Below, piece by piece: positions 37,661 through 49,800 of a DNA stretch of 64,000 nucleotides (the stretch's first letter is position 1; each line of letters begins with the position of its first letter). A program made the position numbers and the translations under genes. Under the pieces are notes generated by a model. The model ran no database searches. It had not been told where the DNA came from and saw only the letters and a program-made list of their open reading frames with translations. Source of the stretch: Acinetobacter lactucae (lineage in GTDB: Bacteria > Pseudomonadota > Gammaproteobacteria > Pseudomonadales > Moraxellaceae); assembly GCF_001605885.1 (NCBI RefSeq), contig NZ_LRPE01000010.1:115560-179559 (forward strand). The letters are read 5' to 3'.

Positions 37661-38581
37661 TTAGTCTTCTAAAATTTCTTCGAGTAATTCTTCGCTAGGT
37701 GCAAAGTAATATGCGCCATCTAGTGGTGTCACGAAATGCAATAGGCGATCATGGATGCCATCTCCACTTGTACCGAACATACGTTTTAACATGGCATCAA
37801 TAATGTTCAGGTCCTTGGTGTAGGCAATAAAAAATAAACCTTGATCGCCTCTGCCGTCGCCATAAGGCAGACTATGACGCAAGATTTCCATTTCTTCGCC
37901 TTCATCATCTTCGACAACAGTACGGGCGACATGGGCATTTTCTGGTTTAACGTCATCATCAAGTTCAATTGACTCAAGCTTAGTACGACCCATAACATTT
38001 TCTTGAGCATCAACTTTTAATTTTTTCCATTTTTCTAAGTCGTGTGCATAACGCTGCGCGAAAATGAAACTGCCATCAGCAAAAACTCCCGCGCTTTCTG
38101 GTAATAGGGCTGTTTCTGCACGGTCATCTGGAAATTGAGGGTTTTCTGTACCGTCTATAAAGCCTGTAATATCTCGGCCATCGAAATAGCGGAAGCAAAC
38201 ACGCTCATCAAGGACTTCAACTTTATCTTTAATACCTTCAAAAAAGGCTTGGCTCAATGCAAAACAAATGTCAGAACGCATACTCGCGATATGGATGAGA
38301 ACGTCAGCTGGTACGACTGGCATGTTAAATGCGCCATTTTCTGGTTCAAGTTGTTTAAATCCAGCAGGAGATTGACTATAAAGTTGCTTCCAAAGTTCTG
38401 GACCAAAAGCGACTGCTGTTTTAATTTGCGCGTCTGAATGCTGAGTAATGAGACGGTCGCGTGCTTCAAACAACGCTTCGAGTTGTTCTTTTAATTCATC
38501 AATCGATAAGTCTTTTAAACGAAGAACAATAAAACGCGCATGATCTGATGGCAACGGCAAAATGACAGATTGAGCAGTCAT
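37661..38581 (-). CDS. Dyp-type haem peroxidase (YfeX-like)
   Basis: The 306-residue protein starts at the ATG at 38581, which has GAGGAGA in front; the frame is open 18 bases further but has no ribosome site there. The Dyp signature FIDGTENP (with the distal Asp of GxxDG) and the proximal haem His in the NAHVARTVV segment are present. It lacks a signal peptide, so it is cytoplasmic like YfeX. Substrate and possible encapsulin partner are unknown; no encapsulin gene is adjacent. Confidence 0.92.
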   Translation of the reverse strand: MTAQSVILPLPSDHARFIVLRLKDLSIDELKEQLEALFEARDRLITQHSDAQIKTAVAFGPELWKQLYSQSPAGFKQLEPENGAFNMPVVPADVLIHIASMRSDICFALSQAFFEGIKDKVEVLDERVCFRYFDGRDITGFIDGTENPQFPDDRAETALLPESAGVFADGSFIFAQRYAHDLEKWKKLKVDAQENVMGRTKLESIELDDDVKPENAHVARTVVEDDEGEEMEILRHSLPYGDGRGDQGLFFIAYTKDLNIIDAMLKRMFGTSGDGIHDRLLHFVTPLDGAYYFAPSEELLEEILED

Positions 38582-38739
38582 TGGAAGGTATCTCCTCAAT
38601 TATAATTTAGTATGAGCTTTAATTATTGTGCCTGATGCGAAGAGCGGTTAGTAGTCTATTTCTTGATTTTATTGTTTGAATTCTCATCAATATCGTTTTA
38701 TAAAACGGTATAATTCCACTTTTATTGTCTATTTTTACT

Positions 38740-39366
38740 ATGTCTTTGCAAGTTTGGTTTGCCTATATGTTGGCCTGTTGGGTCATTAGCATCTCTCCGG
38801 GTGCTGGAGCGATTGCTTCAATGTCGAGTGGTCTAAATTATGGCTTTAGACATGGTTACTGGAATGTGATTGGGATGCAAATTGCTTTGCTGCTTCAAAT
38901 CATGGTGGTGGCAGCAGGTGTAGGTGTCCTATTTGCAACAACTCCTTTAGCTTTTCAGTTTGTTAAATGGTTTGGCGTAGCTTATTTATTGTATTTAGCA
39001 TATTCGCAATGGACAGCACCTGTAAAAGATATAGAAATTCAACAAGAAAAAAGAGATAAGTCTGCTTTAGCTCTGTTGTTAAAAGGCTTTGTGATTAATA
39101 TTAGTAATCCTAAAGCGATCGTATTTTTATTGGCAGTTTTGCCGCAGTTCTTAGATTTGAGTAAGCCTCAATGGATACAATATCTAATTATGGCGGCTAC
39201 TATGATTACGATTGATTTGATAGTAATGGCAGGATACACGGGATTGGCGTCAAAGGTTTTAAGATTACTTCGGTCCCCTAGGCAGCAAAAATATTTAAAT
39301 CGGGGCTTTGCTGTGATGTTTAGCTGTGCGGCTTTATTATTGAGCACAGTTCATCAGGCGTCCTAA
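38740..39366 (+). CDS. LysE/RhtB-family amino-acid exporter
   Basis: This 208-residue protein starts at the ATG at 38740. It has six hydrophobic segments and the family motif SISPGAGAIASMSSGLNYG near the N-terminus. RhtB-type proteins export amino acids such as homoserine, threonine or leucine; which one is not visible. It is convergent with znuB, and the stops are separated by a single base. Confidence 0.85.
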   Translation: MSLQVWFAYMLACWVISISPGAGAIASMSSGLNYGFRHGYWNVIGMQIALLLQIMVVAAGVGVLFATTPLAFQFVKWFGVAYLLYLAYSQWTAPVKDIEIQQEKRDKSALALLLKGFVINISNPKAIVFLLAVLPQFLDLSKPQWIQYLIMAATMITIDLIVMAGYTGLASKVLRLLRSPRQQKYLNRGFAVMFSCAALLLSTVHQAS

Positions 39367-39379
39367 TCTAGGTCGCCTG
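39355..39379. terminator. Stem-loop over the convergent stops of the LysE-type gene and znuB
   Basis: CAGGCG and CGCCTG arms extend inward with TCCTA/TAGGT around a 3-base loop; one internal mismatch. It spans both stop codons, and T-rich sequence follows on the plus strand. Possible shared terminator. Confidence 0.5.
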
Positions 39380-40177
39380 TGTCTGATTTTTTAGTTTTTG
39401 AGTTATAAAAATAACAGCAAAACTTAATGCCATACATAAAACAATACTAAGGCCTGTAGAGATATTGAGTGCTGCACTTGACCATAAACCGACACTAACG
39501 CCGAGCTGGGCTAACACAAACGCCCAAATCACCATTTGCTTTGGCGAATTTGCTAATAGACGAGCGCTTAAGGCTGGTATTACGAGTAGTGCCCCCATGA
39601 GCAAAGAACCTACAGCACGCAAAGCTAAAACTGTAAATAAAGCCAATAACAGCATAAAAATAAGGCGTTGCCAGTTTGCATTCACGCCTTCACTAATTGC
39701 GATATCCGGATCAATTGCAAACTGTATTTGCGGCTGCCAAAAACGGTAGAGAATCACGATTGATATCGCAATAATTAAAGTGAAAACGGGTAAGTCGGGC
39801 CAATCAATGCTAAGTAAGTCACCAAATAAATAACTTAAAAGCTCTGGTCTTAAACTTGGAACATGTTGAATAAACAATAAACCACTACACAGTAATGTCG
39901 CTGAACATAAGGCGAGTAGAGCATCGTTTGGTAAACGATTGTCATGTAAAGCCCATAAAACGCCGACCAGTAAAACCGCCGTGCCTGCAACGCCAAGCCA
40001 TAATGGAAGACTTAAAGCTCCGGCAATAGCAACCCCGAGTAGTGTACCATGCGCCATTGTGTCAGCAAAAAAAGACATACGTCTCCAAAGCATCAGACAA
40101 CCTAGAGGCGCGGTCAAAAATACCAGCAGGGTTCCCATAATCCATGCGGGCAACAATAATTGTAACCATTCCATCAT
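39368..40177 (-). CDS. znuB: Zinc ABC transporter permease ZnuB
   Basis: The 269-residue membrane protein of the ABC-3 family has about eight helices and the motif LWRRMSFFADTMAHGTLLGVA, typical of zinc and manganese permeases. It forms the channel of the high-affinity zinc importer with ZnuC and ZnuA. It lies 3 bases after znuC, in the order zur-znuC-znuB, with znuA divergent. It should be repressed by Zur when zinc is plentiful. Confidence 0.95.
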   Translation of the reverse strand: MMEWLQLLLPAWIMGTLLVFLTAPLGCLMLWRRMSFFADTMAHGTLLGVAIAGALSLPLWLGVAGTAVLLVGVLWALHDNRLPNDALLALCSATLLCSGLLFIQHVPSLRPELLSYLFGDLLSIDWPDLPVFTLIIAISIVILYRFWQPQIQFAIDPDIAISEGVNANWQRLIFMLLLALFTVLALRAVGSLLMGALLVIPALSARLLANSPKQMVIWAFVLAQLGVSVGLWSSAALNISTGLSIVLCMALSFAVIFITQKLKNQTQAT

Positions 40178-40180
40178 GGC

Positions 40181-40969
40181 TTAAGCTTCCGGTTCTGGGT
40201 GAATGTGAGGACGGTCATTATGAGGGCAGGGGTGTGCAGCATCACCGTGAGCACAATGGTCATGATGATGTTGATAGAAGACCCTTTGAGTTCCAAAGAT
40301 TGCCTGATATTCAGGGTGTTGTTGGATATTCTCGGGTAGCCCGCTACAGCAAATATGTTTATTTAAACACACTACGCGGTGTGTTCCTTGCATAACCCAT
40401 TGTAAGTCATGAGAAACAATTAAGATCGCACACCCATACCGTTCTGGCAGACTGCGGACATAATCATAAAGTTCCGCTTCTGACTGAATGTCTAGACCTT
40501 GCATGGGTTCATCAAGAACTAAAATATCTGGTTGGCGAAGTAGAGAACGAGCCAAAAGTACACGTTGGCGTTCTCCACCGGAAAGTTGTTGTACTTTTGA
40601 TTGTTGTAACTTTGAAATACCTGTGTCTTGAATAATTTCCTGACGCAGGGCAGTGCTGCATTTTTCTAGGTCTAGTAGGTCTTGAACACGCAAAGGTAAG
40701 CTGTGTGACGGGTTAAACTTTTGTGGCACATAAGCCATTTTAAGTTTTTTATGATTAATAACACGCCCACTACTCGGCTGGAGAATACCGAGTAGAACTT
40801 TAATTAGTGTTGATTTACCTGCACCATTAGGACCAATTAAGGACACGATTTCATTCTGATGCAGGGAAAAATCAACTTTTTTTAATATATCCCGATCATC
40901 ACGATGAACAGAAACCTGCTCAAGCTGAATTAATACAGGATTTAAGGAGTTGTGCGGCACTGTTGGCAT
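40181..40969 (-). CDS. znuC: Zinc ABC transporter ATPase ZnuC
   Basis: The 262-residue ABC ATPase has Walker A GPNGAGKST, signature LSGGERQRVLLARSLL and Walker B ILVLDEPMQGLD. It powers the zinc importer from the cytoplasm. The last 35 residues are rich in His and Cys (YQHHHDHCAHGDAAHPCPHN), a probable zinc-sensing or zinc-storing tail that the ATPase fold does not need. It overlaps the end of zur by 28 bases if the ATG at 40969 is used, so zur and znuC are coupled. Confidence 0.95.
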   Translation of the reverse strand: MPTVPHNSLNPVLIQLEQVSVHRDDRDILKKVDFSLHQNEIVSLIGPNGAGKSTLIKVLLGILQPSSGRVINHKKLKMAYVPQKFNPSHSLPLRVQDLLDLEKCSTALRQEIIQDTGISKLQQSKVQQLSGGERQRVLLARSLLRQPDILVLDEPMQGLDIQSEAELYDYVRSLPERYGCAILIVSHDLQWVMQGTHRVVCLNKHICCSGLPENIQQHPEYQAIFGTQRVFYQHHHDHCAHGDAAHPCPHNDRPHIHPEPEA

Positions 40970-41439
40970 TTCCCCGAAATTTCAATAATGCTGTGTTGAG
41001 CCATAAAGTCATCTGAAGCTGCAAGCTGGTCAAGCTGGTGTGTAAGACCTTGGGAAGAGGCCTCTTTAACCATATGACATTCAGTACAAATTAAGAATGC
41101 TGCTTGGTGGCCTTCACGCGGGTGGCAGCAAGGAATATAAGCATTAATAGAAGTTAGGCGGTGAATGAGCCCTTTTTCTAATAAGAAATCTAAAGTTCTA
41201 TATACAGTTGGAGGTGCAGCAGGGCGATCGGTTTGACTTTTTATACGTGCCAATAAGTCATAGGCGCCCATTGGACCTGACGCATTTAAAATGAGTTCCA
41301 GAACTTCTTTGCGCAAAGGTGTAAGACGTGCGCCAGTCGCAGAACATAAACTTTCTGCTTCAGCTAAACGGCTTGCGACATTGTGGTGATCATGCACACC
41401 ATGCAAAGAATCATGATGTTCATGCGAGCAGGAACTCAT
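40942..41439 (-). CDS. zur: Zinc uptake regulator Zur
   Basis: The 165-residue Fur-family repressor has a winged-helix N-terminal domain (LTPLRKEVLELIL, PPTVYRTLDFLLEKGLIHRL) and a C-terminal metal domain with CxxC motifs in FLICTECHM and near the end in CQQC. A His-rich N-terminal tail (HEHHDSLHGVHDHH) precedes the fold. It represses zinc uptake genes when zinc-loaded. It heads the zur-znuC-znuB operon, and the palindrome at 41520-41534 in the divergent region is its likely operator. Confidence 0.95.
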   Translation of the reverse strand: MSSCSHEHHDSLHGVHDHHNVASRLAEAESLCSATGARLTPLRKEVLELILNASGPMGAYDLLARIKSQTDRPAAPPTVYRTLDFLLEKGLIHRLTSINAYIPCCHPREGHQAAFLICTECHMVKEASSQGLTHQLDQLAASDDFMAQHSIIEISGKCQQCRTTP

Positions 41440-41519
41440 AAGGATAACCTCGAATTTTTAACGGAATATTAGCATGAAGCGATGCTTCATTCGATTAATC
41501 TTAGGTATTTTTGTAACTT

Positions 41520-41534
41520 TGTTATATTATAACA
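41520..41534. promoter_or_regulatory. Zur box between zur and znuA
   Basis: TGTTATATTATAACA has perfect 7-base arms around one central base and fits the known Acinetobacter Zur operator core (TGTTATA-n-TATAACA). It is 32 bases before the znuA start and 80 bases before the zur start, so one site could control both directions. Confidence 0.85.
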
Positions 41535-41566
41535 TGCTTCGAGCTAATTTAAATTGATGGTCTATC

Positions 41567-42406
41567 ATGTTCCGTTTTTTTGTTTTCAGTATGTTCTCGC
41601 TTTTGAGTACGTTAGGGTGGAGTCAGGGTTTGGTGGTTTCTACGCACCCGATTTATCTGATTGCAAAAGAAGTCACTCAGGGTGTTGAAGAACCACAACT
41701 CTTATTAAAGGGACAAACTGGACATGACGTACAATTAACCCCAGCGCATCGTAAAGCAATTAATGATGCTTCTTTGGTGATTTGGCTGGGTAAAGCGCAT
41801 GAAGCGCCTTTAAATAAATTATTAGGTAATAATAAGAAGGCTGTAGCCTTATTAGATAGTGGTATTGTTTCTGTTTTACCCCAGCGAAGTACACGCGGTG
41901 CAGCTTTACCCAATACAGTAGATACACATGTATGGTTGGAGCCTAACAATGCGGTTCGAATTGGTTTCTTTATTGCCGCTTTGCGCTCTCAGCAACAGCC
42001 TGAAAATAAGGCAAAGTATTGGAATAACGCCAATGTGTTTGCCCGTAAAATGTTCCAGGCAGCACAAGCTTACGATAGTTCAAGTAATGGCAAACCGTAT
42101 TGGGCATATCATGATGCCTATCAATATTTAGAACGCTCACTAAACTTAAAGTTCGCCGGTGCTTTAACAGAGGATCCTCACGTTGCACCAACAGCAGCTC
42201 AAATTAAGTATCTTAATGATAGTCGACCAAAAAAACAGATGTGTTTATTGGCGGAAAGTTTTACCACTAAGAGTCAATATCAAAAATTAGGTAACATTAC
42301 TTTTCAGCCAGTAGACGAGAGCATGAATAATGAGGATGATTTCGTCACTGCATGGAAGAAACTGGCTATAAAAACAGATAAATGTGTATTAAGTACGCAA
42401 AAGTAA
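41567..42406 (+). CDS. znuA: Zinc-binding periplasmic protein ZnuA
   Basis: The 279-residue protein starts with a signal peptide (MFRFFVFSMFSLLSTLGWSQG). It belongs to the cluster A-I metal-binding family: THPIYLIAKEVTQG, GHDVQLTP with a metal His, and THVWLEPNN with a second. It captures zinc in the periplasm and delivers it to ZnuB. The His-rich loop found in many ZnuA proteins is almost absent, with LPQRSTRGAALPNTVD in its place. It is divergent from zur and shares the Zur box. Confidence 0.93.
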   Translation: MFRFFVFSMFSLLSTLGWSQGLVVSTHPIYLIAKEVTQGVEEPQLLLKGQTGHDVQLTPAHRKAINDASLVIWLGKAHEAPLNKLLGNNKKAVALLDSGIVSVLPQRSTRGAALPNTVDTHVWLEPNNAVRIGFFIAALRSQQQPENKAKYWNNANVFARKMFQAAQAYDSSSNGKPYWAYHDAYQYLERSLNLKFAGALTEDPHVAPTAAQIKYLNDSRPKKQMCLLAESFTTKSQYQKLGNITFQPVDESMNNEDDFVTAWKKLAIKTDKCVLSTQK

Positions 42407-42423
42407 GATAAAAAGTAAACAAA

Positions 42424-42476
42424 GGCTGACTGTAGCGTCAGCACCACCTGTCATGAAAAACCCCGACTAAAGTCGG
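42424..42476. other. Two stem-loops between znuA and atpI
   Basis: The first has GCTGAC/GTCAGC arms (42425-42441) and no T tail. The second has CCCGACT/AGTCGGG arms (about 42462-42476) and a T tract only when read on the minus strand. The pair lies 18 bases after the znuA stop and may end the znuA message, although neither is a classical plus-strand terminator. Confidence 0.45.
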
Positions 42477-42576
42477 GAAAAGATTGCATGTTCAGGGGTG
42501 TAACTCTATAATGCCTGCGATTAAAAGCGATCATCAGCTAAACTTGTCAAGCATTTATGCTGTGAGTGGATAAATA

Positions 42577-42975
42577 ATGAGCCAAACTAGTCGCTTGATT
42601 GACCGACGATTAGCAAAAGCTTTGGTCTTCTTACAAGCATGTATGATCCCTGTTTCCGCTCTTGTAGCGTGGAGCATAAAAGACATGACAGCAGCATTAA
42701 GTGCGGCACTTGGTGCGTTGGTCTGCTGGCTTGCGACGAGTTATTTTTCGTGGCAATCCTTCAGAACAGCAGGTGCACGAGCATCAAAACAAGTGCTGTC
42801 TAACATGTATAGGGGCATGTTAGGCAAATTTGCAATCATGATCGTTGGATTTATTTTGATTTTGAGCAATGTTAAACCTTTATCACCGTTAGCATTGCTG
42901 TTTGGTTTTATTCTCGTTCAGGCAATGTCGTGGGTCGCTCCGTTCTGGGTGTCACGTCTACAAAAACGGGTGTAG
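42577..42975 (+). CDS. atpI: ATP synthase protein I
   Basis: The 132-residue membrane protein has four hydrophobic segments and matches AtpI/UncI in place (first gene of the operon, 105 bases before atpB) and length. AtpI helps assembly of the c-ring and is not part of the finished enzyme. Family sequence is weakly conserved, so the call rests mainly on position and helix pattern. Confidence 0.9.
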   Translation: MSQTSRLIDRRLAKALVFLQACMIPVSALVAWSIKDMTAALSAALGALVCWLATSYFSWQSFRTAGARASKQVLSNMYRGMLGKFAIMIVGFILILSNVKPLSPLALLFGFILVQAMSWVAPFWVSRLQKRV

Positions 42976-43076
42976 AAACAAGAAGAATTGAAGATTTTTT
43001 GGAGGGTAGCGAGATATCGACAGTGCGCCGATGTTCGTTTCCCTTCTTTTTAGTAATTGACATTGACCAGGTGTGA

Positions 43077-43955
<879 letters not shown>

Positions 43956-44006
43956 TGGTATTGCCTAACTATCAAATGATGGTTGGGCTGAATTTTTTTA
44001 ATTTAA

Positions 44007-44285
<279 letters not shown>

Positions 44286-44323
44286 TCATCTTAATTCCTA
44301 AATCCACTATTTGAGGAATTGCA

Positions 44324-44794
44324 ATGAATATCAACCTCACATTGATTGGTCAAGCGATTGCGTTTGCATTCTTTGTTGCATTCTGCATGAAGTTTGTTTG
44401 GCCACCACTAATCAATGCGATTAGTGAGCGTCAGCGTAAAATCGCTGATGGCTTAAATGCAGCAGAAAAAGCGAAAGCTGACCTTGCCGATGCACAAGCG
44501 CAAGTTAAGCAAGAGCTTGATGCAGCTAAAGCACAAGCGGCTCAATTGATCGAACAAGCGAACCGTCGTGCAGCGCAATTGATCGAAGAAGCTCGTACTC
44601 AAGCTGCGGCTGAAGGTGAGCGTATTCGTCAACAGGCTAAAGAAGCTGTTGATCAAGAAATCAATTCTGCTCGCGAAGAATTACGTCAACAAGTAGCTGC
44701 TTTGGCAGTAACTGGTGCAGAAAAAATCCTGAACCAGCAAGTTGACGCAGAAGCTCATAACGCCATGCTGTCTCAGCTGGCTGCTAAACTTTAA
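44324..44794 (+). CDS. atpF: ATP synthase F0 subunit b
   Basis: The 156-residue protein has one N-terminal membrane helix and a long Ala/Gln/Glu-rich helix that forms the peripheral stalk ([20 protein letters not shown]). GAGGAA lies before the start. The gene ends 12 bases before atpH. Confidence 0.98.
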
Positions 44795-44806
44795 GCGAGG
44801 CGAATT

Positions 44807-45343
44807 ATGGCTGAACTCTTGACGTTGGCACGTCCGTATGCCAAAGCAGCATTTGCTTATGCTTCTGAGCAAGGTGCAACAGACAATTGGTCGAATGCGT
44901 TACAAGTGCTCAGTGCTGCGGTGCAAGACGAAGCATTTTCCGCTTATTTAAATCGCCCTGAACTTACTCCTGCGGAGCAAGTGAAGCTTTTTGCTAAAGT
45001 TTTAGGTGAAGATCAATCTCAAGCAGTGTCTAACTTTTTGACACTTCTTGCAGATAACGATCGTTTAATGTTGTTACCTGAAATTGAAGCAGAATATGAA
45101 CAGCTTAAATCACAGAATAACAACAATGTGGATGTCGTGATTGAATCGGCTTTCCCATTAACTGCTGAACAAGAGCAACTGTTGAAATCTGCTTTAGAAA
45201 AGCGTTTTAACAGTACTGTAACTGTTTCAGTTGAAGTTAAACCTGAGCTTATTGCAGGTGTTGTAATTCGTGCAGGCGATCAAGTGATAGATGATTCTGC
45301 GCTTAACAAGCTTGAAAAAATGCGTACTCGTCTTCTTGCATAA
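44807..45343 (+). CDS. atpH: ATP synthase F1 subunit delta
   Basis: The 178-residue subunit links the peripheral stalk to F1. N-terminal [12 protein letters not shown] and C-terminal [20 protein letters not shown] match the OSCP/delta family. It sits in the normal operon order between atpF and atpA. Confidence 0.98.
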   Translation: MAELLTLARPYAKAAFAYASEQGATDNWSNALQVLSAAVQDEAFSAYLNRPELTPAEQVKLFAKVLGEDQSQAVSNFLTLLADNDRLMLLPEIEAEYEQLKSQNNNNVDVVIESAFPLTAEQEQLLKSALEKRFNSTVTVSVEVKPELIAGVVIRAGDQVIDDSALNKLEKMRTRLLA

Positions 45344-45389
45344 TGCAAATGATGAAGACTGAACTAATAAAAGATTGAGGAATAGCGCA

Positions 45390-46934
45390 ATGCAACAACT
45401 GAATCCATCCGAGATCAGTGCGCTCATTAAACAGCGTATCGGAGATCTGGACACCAGCGCGACCGCTAAAAACGAAGGTACCATTGTTATGGTATCCGAC
45501 GGTATCGTGCGCATTCACGGTCTTGCTGATGCAATGTACGGTGAAATGATCGAATTCGACGGCGGCTTATTTGGTATGGCACTGAACCTAGAACAGGATT
45601 CAGTGGGTGCCGTTGTTTTAGGTAACTACCTAAGCCTTCAAGAAGGTCAAAAAGCTCGTTGTACAGGTCGTGTATTAGAAGTTCCAGTTGGTCCTGAACT
45701 TCTTGGCCGTGTTGTCGACGCTTTGGGTAACCCAATTGATGGTAAAGGCCCAATTGATGCGAAATTAACTGATGCTGTTGAAAAAGTAGCACCAGGCGTA
45801 ATTTGGCGTCAATCTGTAGATGAGCCTGTTCAAACTGGTTATAAATCAGTTGATACAATGATTCCTGTTGGCCGTGGCCAACGTGAGTTGATCATCGGTG
45901 ACCGTCAAACTGGTAAAACAGCGATGGCGATCGATGCGATTATCGCTCAGAAAAACTCTGGCATTAAATGTGTATACGTTGCGATTGGTCAAAAACAATC
46001 AACAATTGCAAACGTTGTACGTAAGCTAGAAGAAACTGGCGCTATGGCGTATACAACTGTTGTCGCTGCTGCGGCTGCTGATCCTGCTGCAATGCAGTAC
46101 TTAGCTCCGTACTCTGGCTGTACAATGGGTGAATACTTCCGTGACCGCGGTGAAGACGCTCTTATTATTTATGATGATTTGTCTAAGCAAGCTGTTGCTT
46201 ACCGTCAAATTTCATTACTTTTACGTCGTCCACCAGGTCGTGAAGCGTATCCGGGTGACGTATTCTATCTTCACTCACGTCTTCTTGAACGTGCTTCTCG
46301 TGTATCTGCTGACTACGTTGAGAAATTCACTAATGGCGCAGTAACTGGTCAAACTGGTTCTTTAACTGCATTGCCAATTATTGAAACTCAAGCAGGTGAC
46401 GTATCTGCATTCGTACCAACGAACGTAATTTCGATTACTGACGGTCAGATCTTCTTAGAAACATCATTATTCAACGCAGGTATTCGTCCTGCTGTGAACG
46501 CGGGTATCTCTGTATCGCGTGTTGGTGGTTCTGCTCAAACTAAGATCATCAAAAAATTGTCTGGTGGTATCCGTACCGCTTTAGCACAATACCGTGAATT
46601 GGCTGCGTTTGCTCAGTTCGCTTCTGACCTTGACGAAGCAACTCGTAAGCAACTTGAACATGGTCAACGTGTAACTGAGTTAATGAAGCAAAAACAATAT
46701 GCTCCTTACTCAATTGCTGACCAAGCTGTTTCTGTTTATGCATCTAACGAAGGCTACATGGCTGACGTAGAAGTTAAGAAAATCGTAGACTTTGATGCTG
46801 CGTTAATTTCTTACTTCCGCTCAGAATATGCTCCGTTGATGAAACAAATCGATGAAACTGGTGACTATAACAAAGACATCGAGGCAGCAATCAAAGCAGG
46901 TATTGAAAGCTTTAAAGCGACTCAAACTTACTAA
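45390..46934 (+). CDS. atpA: ATP synthase F1 subunit alpha
   Basis: I place the start at the ATG at 45390 after GAGGA, giving 514 residues, the usual length. Walker A is [11 protein letters not shown] and the conserved Arg finger region is in [13 protein letters not shown]...RVGGSAQ. It carries non-catalytic nucleotide sites of F1. Confidence 0.98.
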   Translation: MQQLNPSEISALIKQRIGDLDTSATAKNEGTIVMVSDGIVRIHGLADAMYGEMIEFDGGLFGMALNLEQDSVGAVVLGNYLSLQEGQKARCTGRVLEVPVGPELLGRVVDALGNPIDGKGPIDAKLTDAVEKVAPGVIWRQSVDEPVQTGYKSVDTMIPVGRGQRELIIGDRQTGKTAMAIDAIIAQKNSGIKCVYVAIGQKQSTIANVVRKLEETGAMAYTTVVAAAAADPAAMQYLAPYSGCTMGEYFRDRGEDALIIYDDLSKQAVAYRQISLLLRRPPGREAYPGDVFYLHSRLLERASRVSADYVEKFTNGAVTGQTGSLTALPIIETQAGDVSAFVPTNVISITDGQIFLETSLFNAGIRPAVNAGISVSRVGGSAQTKIIKKLSGGIRTALAQYRELAAFAQFASDLDEATRKQLEHGQRVTELMKQKQYAPYSIADQAVSVYASNEGYMADVEVKKIVDFDAALISYFRSEYAPLMKQIDETGDYNKDIEAAIKAGIESFKATQTY

Positions 46935-46972
46935 GTTCAGTTTTAGTTAAGTTTGGTTCACGGATCAACCTT

Positions 46973-46994
46973 CGGAAGCTCGAAAGAGCTTTCG
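46973..46994 (+). other. GAAA-tetraloop hairpin between atpA and atpG
   Basis: A 9-bp stem (one G-U pair) closes a GAAA loop in the 77-base gap before atpG, 17 bases before its ATG. It could protect or process the mRNA, or tune atpG translation. There is no T run, so it is not a terminator. Confidence 0.6.
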
Positions 46995-47011
46995 AATACT
47001 AGGTTAAGCGT

Positions 47012-47881
47012 ATGGCAAATTTAAAAGAAATTCGCGCCAAAGTAGCTAGTATCAAGAGCACGCAAAAGATTACTCGCGCGATGCAAATGGTAGCTGCTTC
47101 TAAAATGCGTCGTGCGCAAGAGCGCATGGCTCAGGGCCGTCCGTATGCCGATAATATGCGCCGTGTAATTGCTCACTTGGTACAAGCAAACCCTGAATAC
47201 AAACACCGTTATATGGTTGATCGCCCGGTTAAGCGCGTTGGCTATATCGTAGTGTCTTCAGATCGTGGTTTGGCAGGTGGCTTGAACATTAACTTGTTCA
47301 AGAAAGTTGTGCAGCATGTCAAAGCACAACAACAGCAGTCAATTGAAGTTGAATTTGCTTTAATTGGTCAAAAAGCGGTTTCGTTTTTTAAGAATTACGG
47401 CGGTAAAGTGCTCGGTGCAACTACCCAACTTGGCGATGCGCCGAGTTTGGAACAGTTAACTGGCTCAGTCCAAGTTATGCTTGATGCATTTGATAAAGGC
47501 GAATTAGATCGTATCTATCTCGTATCAAATGGCTTCGTTAATGCAATGACTCAGCAGCCTAAAGTAGAACAACTTGTTCCTTTAGCACCAGCAGAAGAAG
47601 GCGATGATCTCAACCGTACTTATGGTTGGGACTATATCTACGAACCAGAAGCAGAAGAATTGTTAAATGGTTTGTTGGTTCGCTATATCGAGTCTATGGT
47701 TTATCAAGGTGTGATTGAAAACGTTGCATGTGAGCAGTCAGCTCGTATGGTCGCGATGAAAGCAGCGACAGACAACGCAGGACAATTGATTAAAGACCTA
47801 CAACTCATTTACAACAAGCTGCGTCAAGCCGCGATTACTCAGGAAATTTCCGAGATCGTTGGCGGTGCCGCTGCCGTTTAA
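47012..47881 (+). CDS. atpG: ATP synthase F1 subunit gamma
   Basis: The 289-residue central stalk subunit has the typical N-terminal [20 protein letters not shown] and C-terminal helix [18 protein letters not shown]. It rotates inside the alpha-beta hexamer. Confidence 0.98.
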   Translation: MANLKEIRAKVASIKSTQKITRAMQMVAASKMRRAQERMAQGRPYADNMRRVIAHLVQANPEYKHRYMVDRPVKRVGYIVVSSDRGLAGGLNINLFKKVVQHVKAQQQQSIEVEFALIGQKAVSFFKNYGGKVLGATTQLGDAPSLEQLTGSVQVMLDAFDKGELDRIYLVSNGFVNAMTQQPKVEQLVPLAPAEEGDDLNRTYGWDYIYEPEAEELLNGLLVRYIESMVYQGVIENVACEQSARMVAMKAATDNAGQLIKDLQLIYNKLRQAAITQEISEIVGGAAAV

Positions 47882-47896
47882 CATTATTAAGTTTGA

Positions 47897-49306
<1,410 letters not shown>

Positions 49307-49323
49307 TTTAAGGAGATCATCTC

Positions 49324-49743
49324 ATGGCGACTATGCAATGTGATGTCGTAAGTGTTAAAGAGTCTATTTACTCTGGCGCAGTAACGATGTTAATCGCGAA
49401 AGGTGCTGGTGGTGAGCTTGGTATTTTGCCAGGACATGCTCCACTTGTAACCTTGCTTCAACCGGGCCCGATTCGTGTTCAGTTGGAAAATGGTACAGAA
49501 GAAATCGTCTATGTATCTGGTGGTGTTTTAGAAGTTCAACCTCATGTTGTAACGGTTCTTGCAGATACTGCAATCCGTGCTGATAACTTGGATGAAGCGG
49601 CAATTTTAGAAGCACGTAAAAATGCTGAACAATTGCTTGCAAACCAAAAGAGTGATTTGGACTCAGCTGCTGCGTTGGCTGCCTTGGCAGAAACAGCTGC
49701 ACAGCTTGAAACTATTCGTAAAATCAAAAACCGCGCACTTTAA
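49324..49743 (+). CDS. atpC: ATP synthase F1 subunit epsilon
   Basis: The 139-residue subunit has the N-terminal beta sandwich (GELGILPGHAPLVTLLQPG) and a C-terminal helical pair that can inhibit ATP hydrolysis. AAGGAGA precedes the ATG. It is the last gene of the operon and is followed by a strong terminator. Confidence 0.98.
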   Translation: MATMQCDVVSVKESIYSGAVTMLIAKGAGGELGILPGHAPLVTLLQPGPIRVQLENGTEEIVYVSGGVLEVQPHVVTVLADTAIRADNLDEAAILEARKNAEQLLANQKSDLDSAAALAALAETAAQLETIRKIKNRAL

Positions 49744-49758
49744 TTGCCGGTTTGAGAT

Positions 49759-49788
49759 TAAAAAAGCCACCGTAAGGTGGCTTTTTTA
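49759..49788. terminator. Terminator of the atp operon
   Basis: AAAAAGCCACC and GGTGGCTTTTT arms around GTAA, with T runs on both strands, so it also serves the convergent lipoprotein gene. Confidence 0.93.
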
Positions 49789-49800
49789 ATAAATTGTTTT

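Noticed and set aside
49364..49702. Long antisense open frame in atpC
   Set aside because: It mirrors the codon pattern of atpC and has Gln/His/Leu runs typical of antisense frames.
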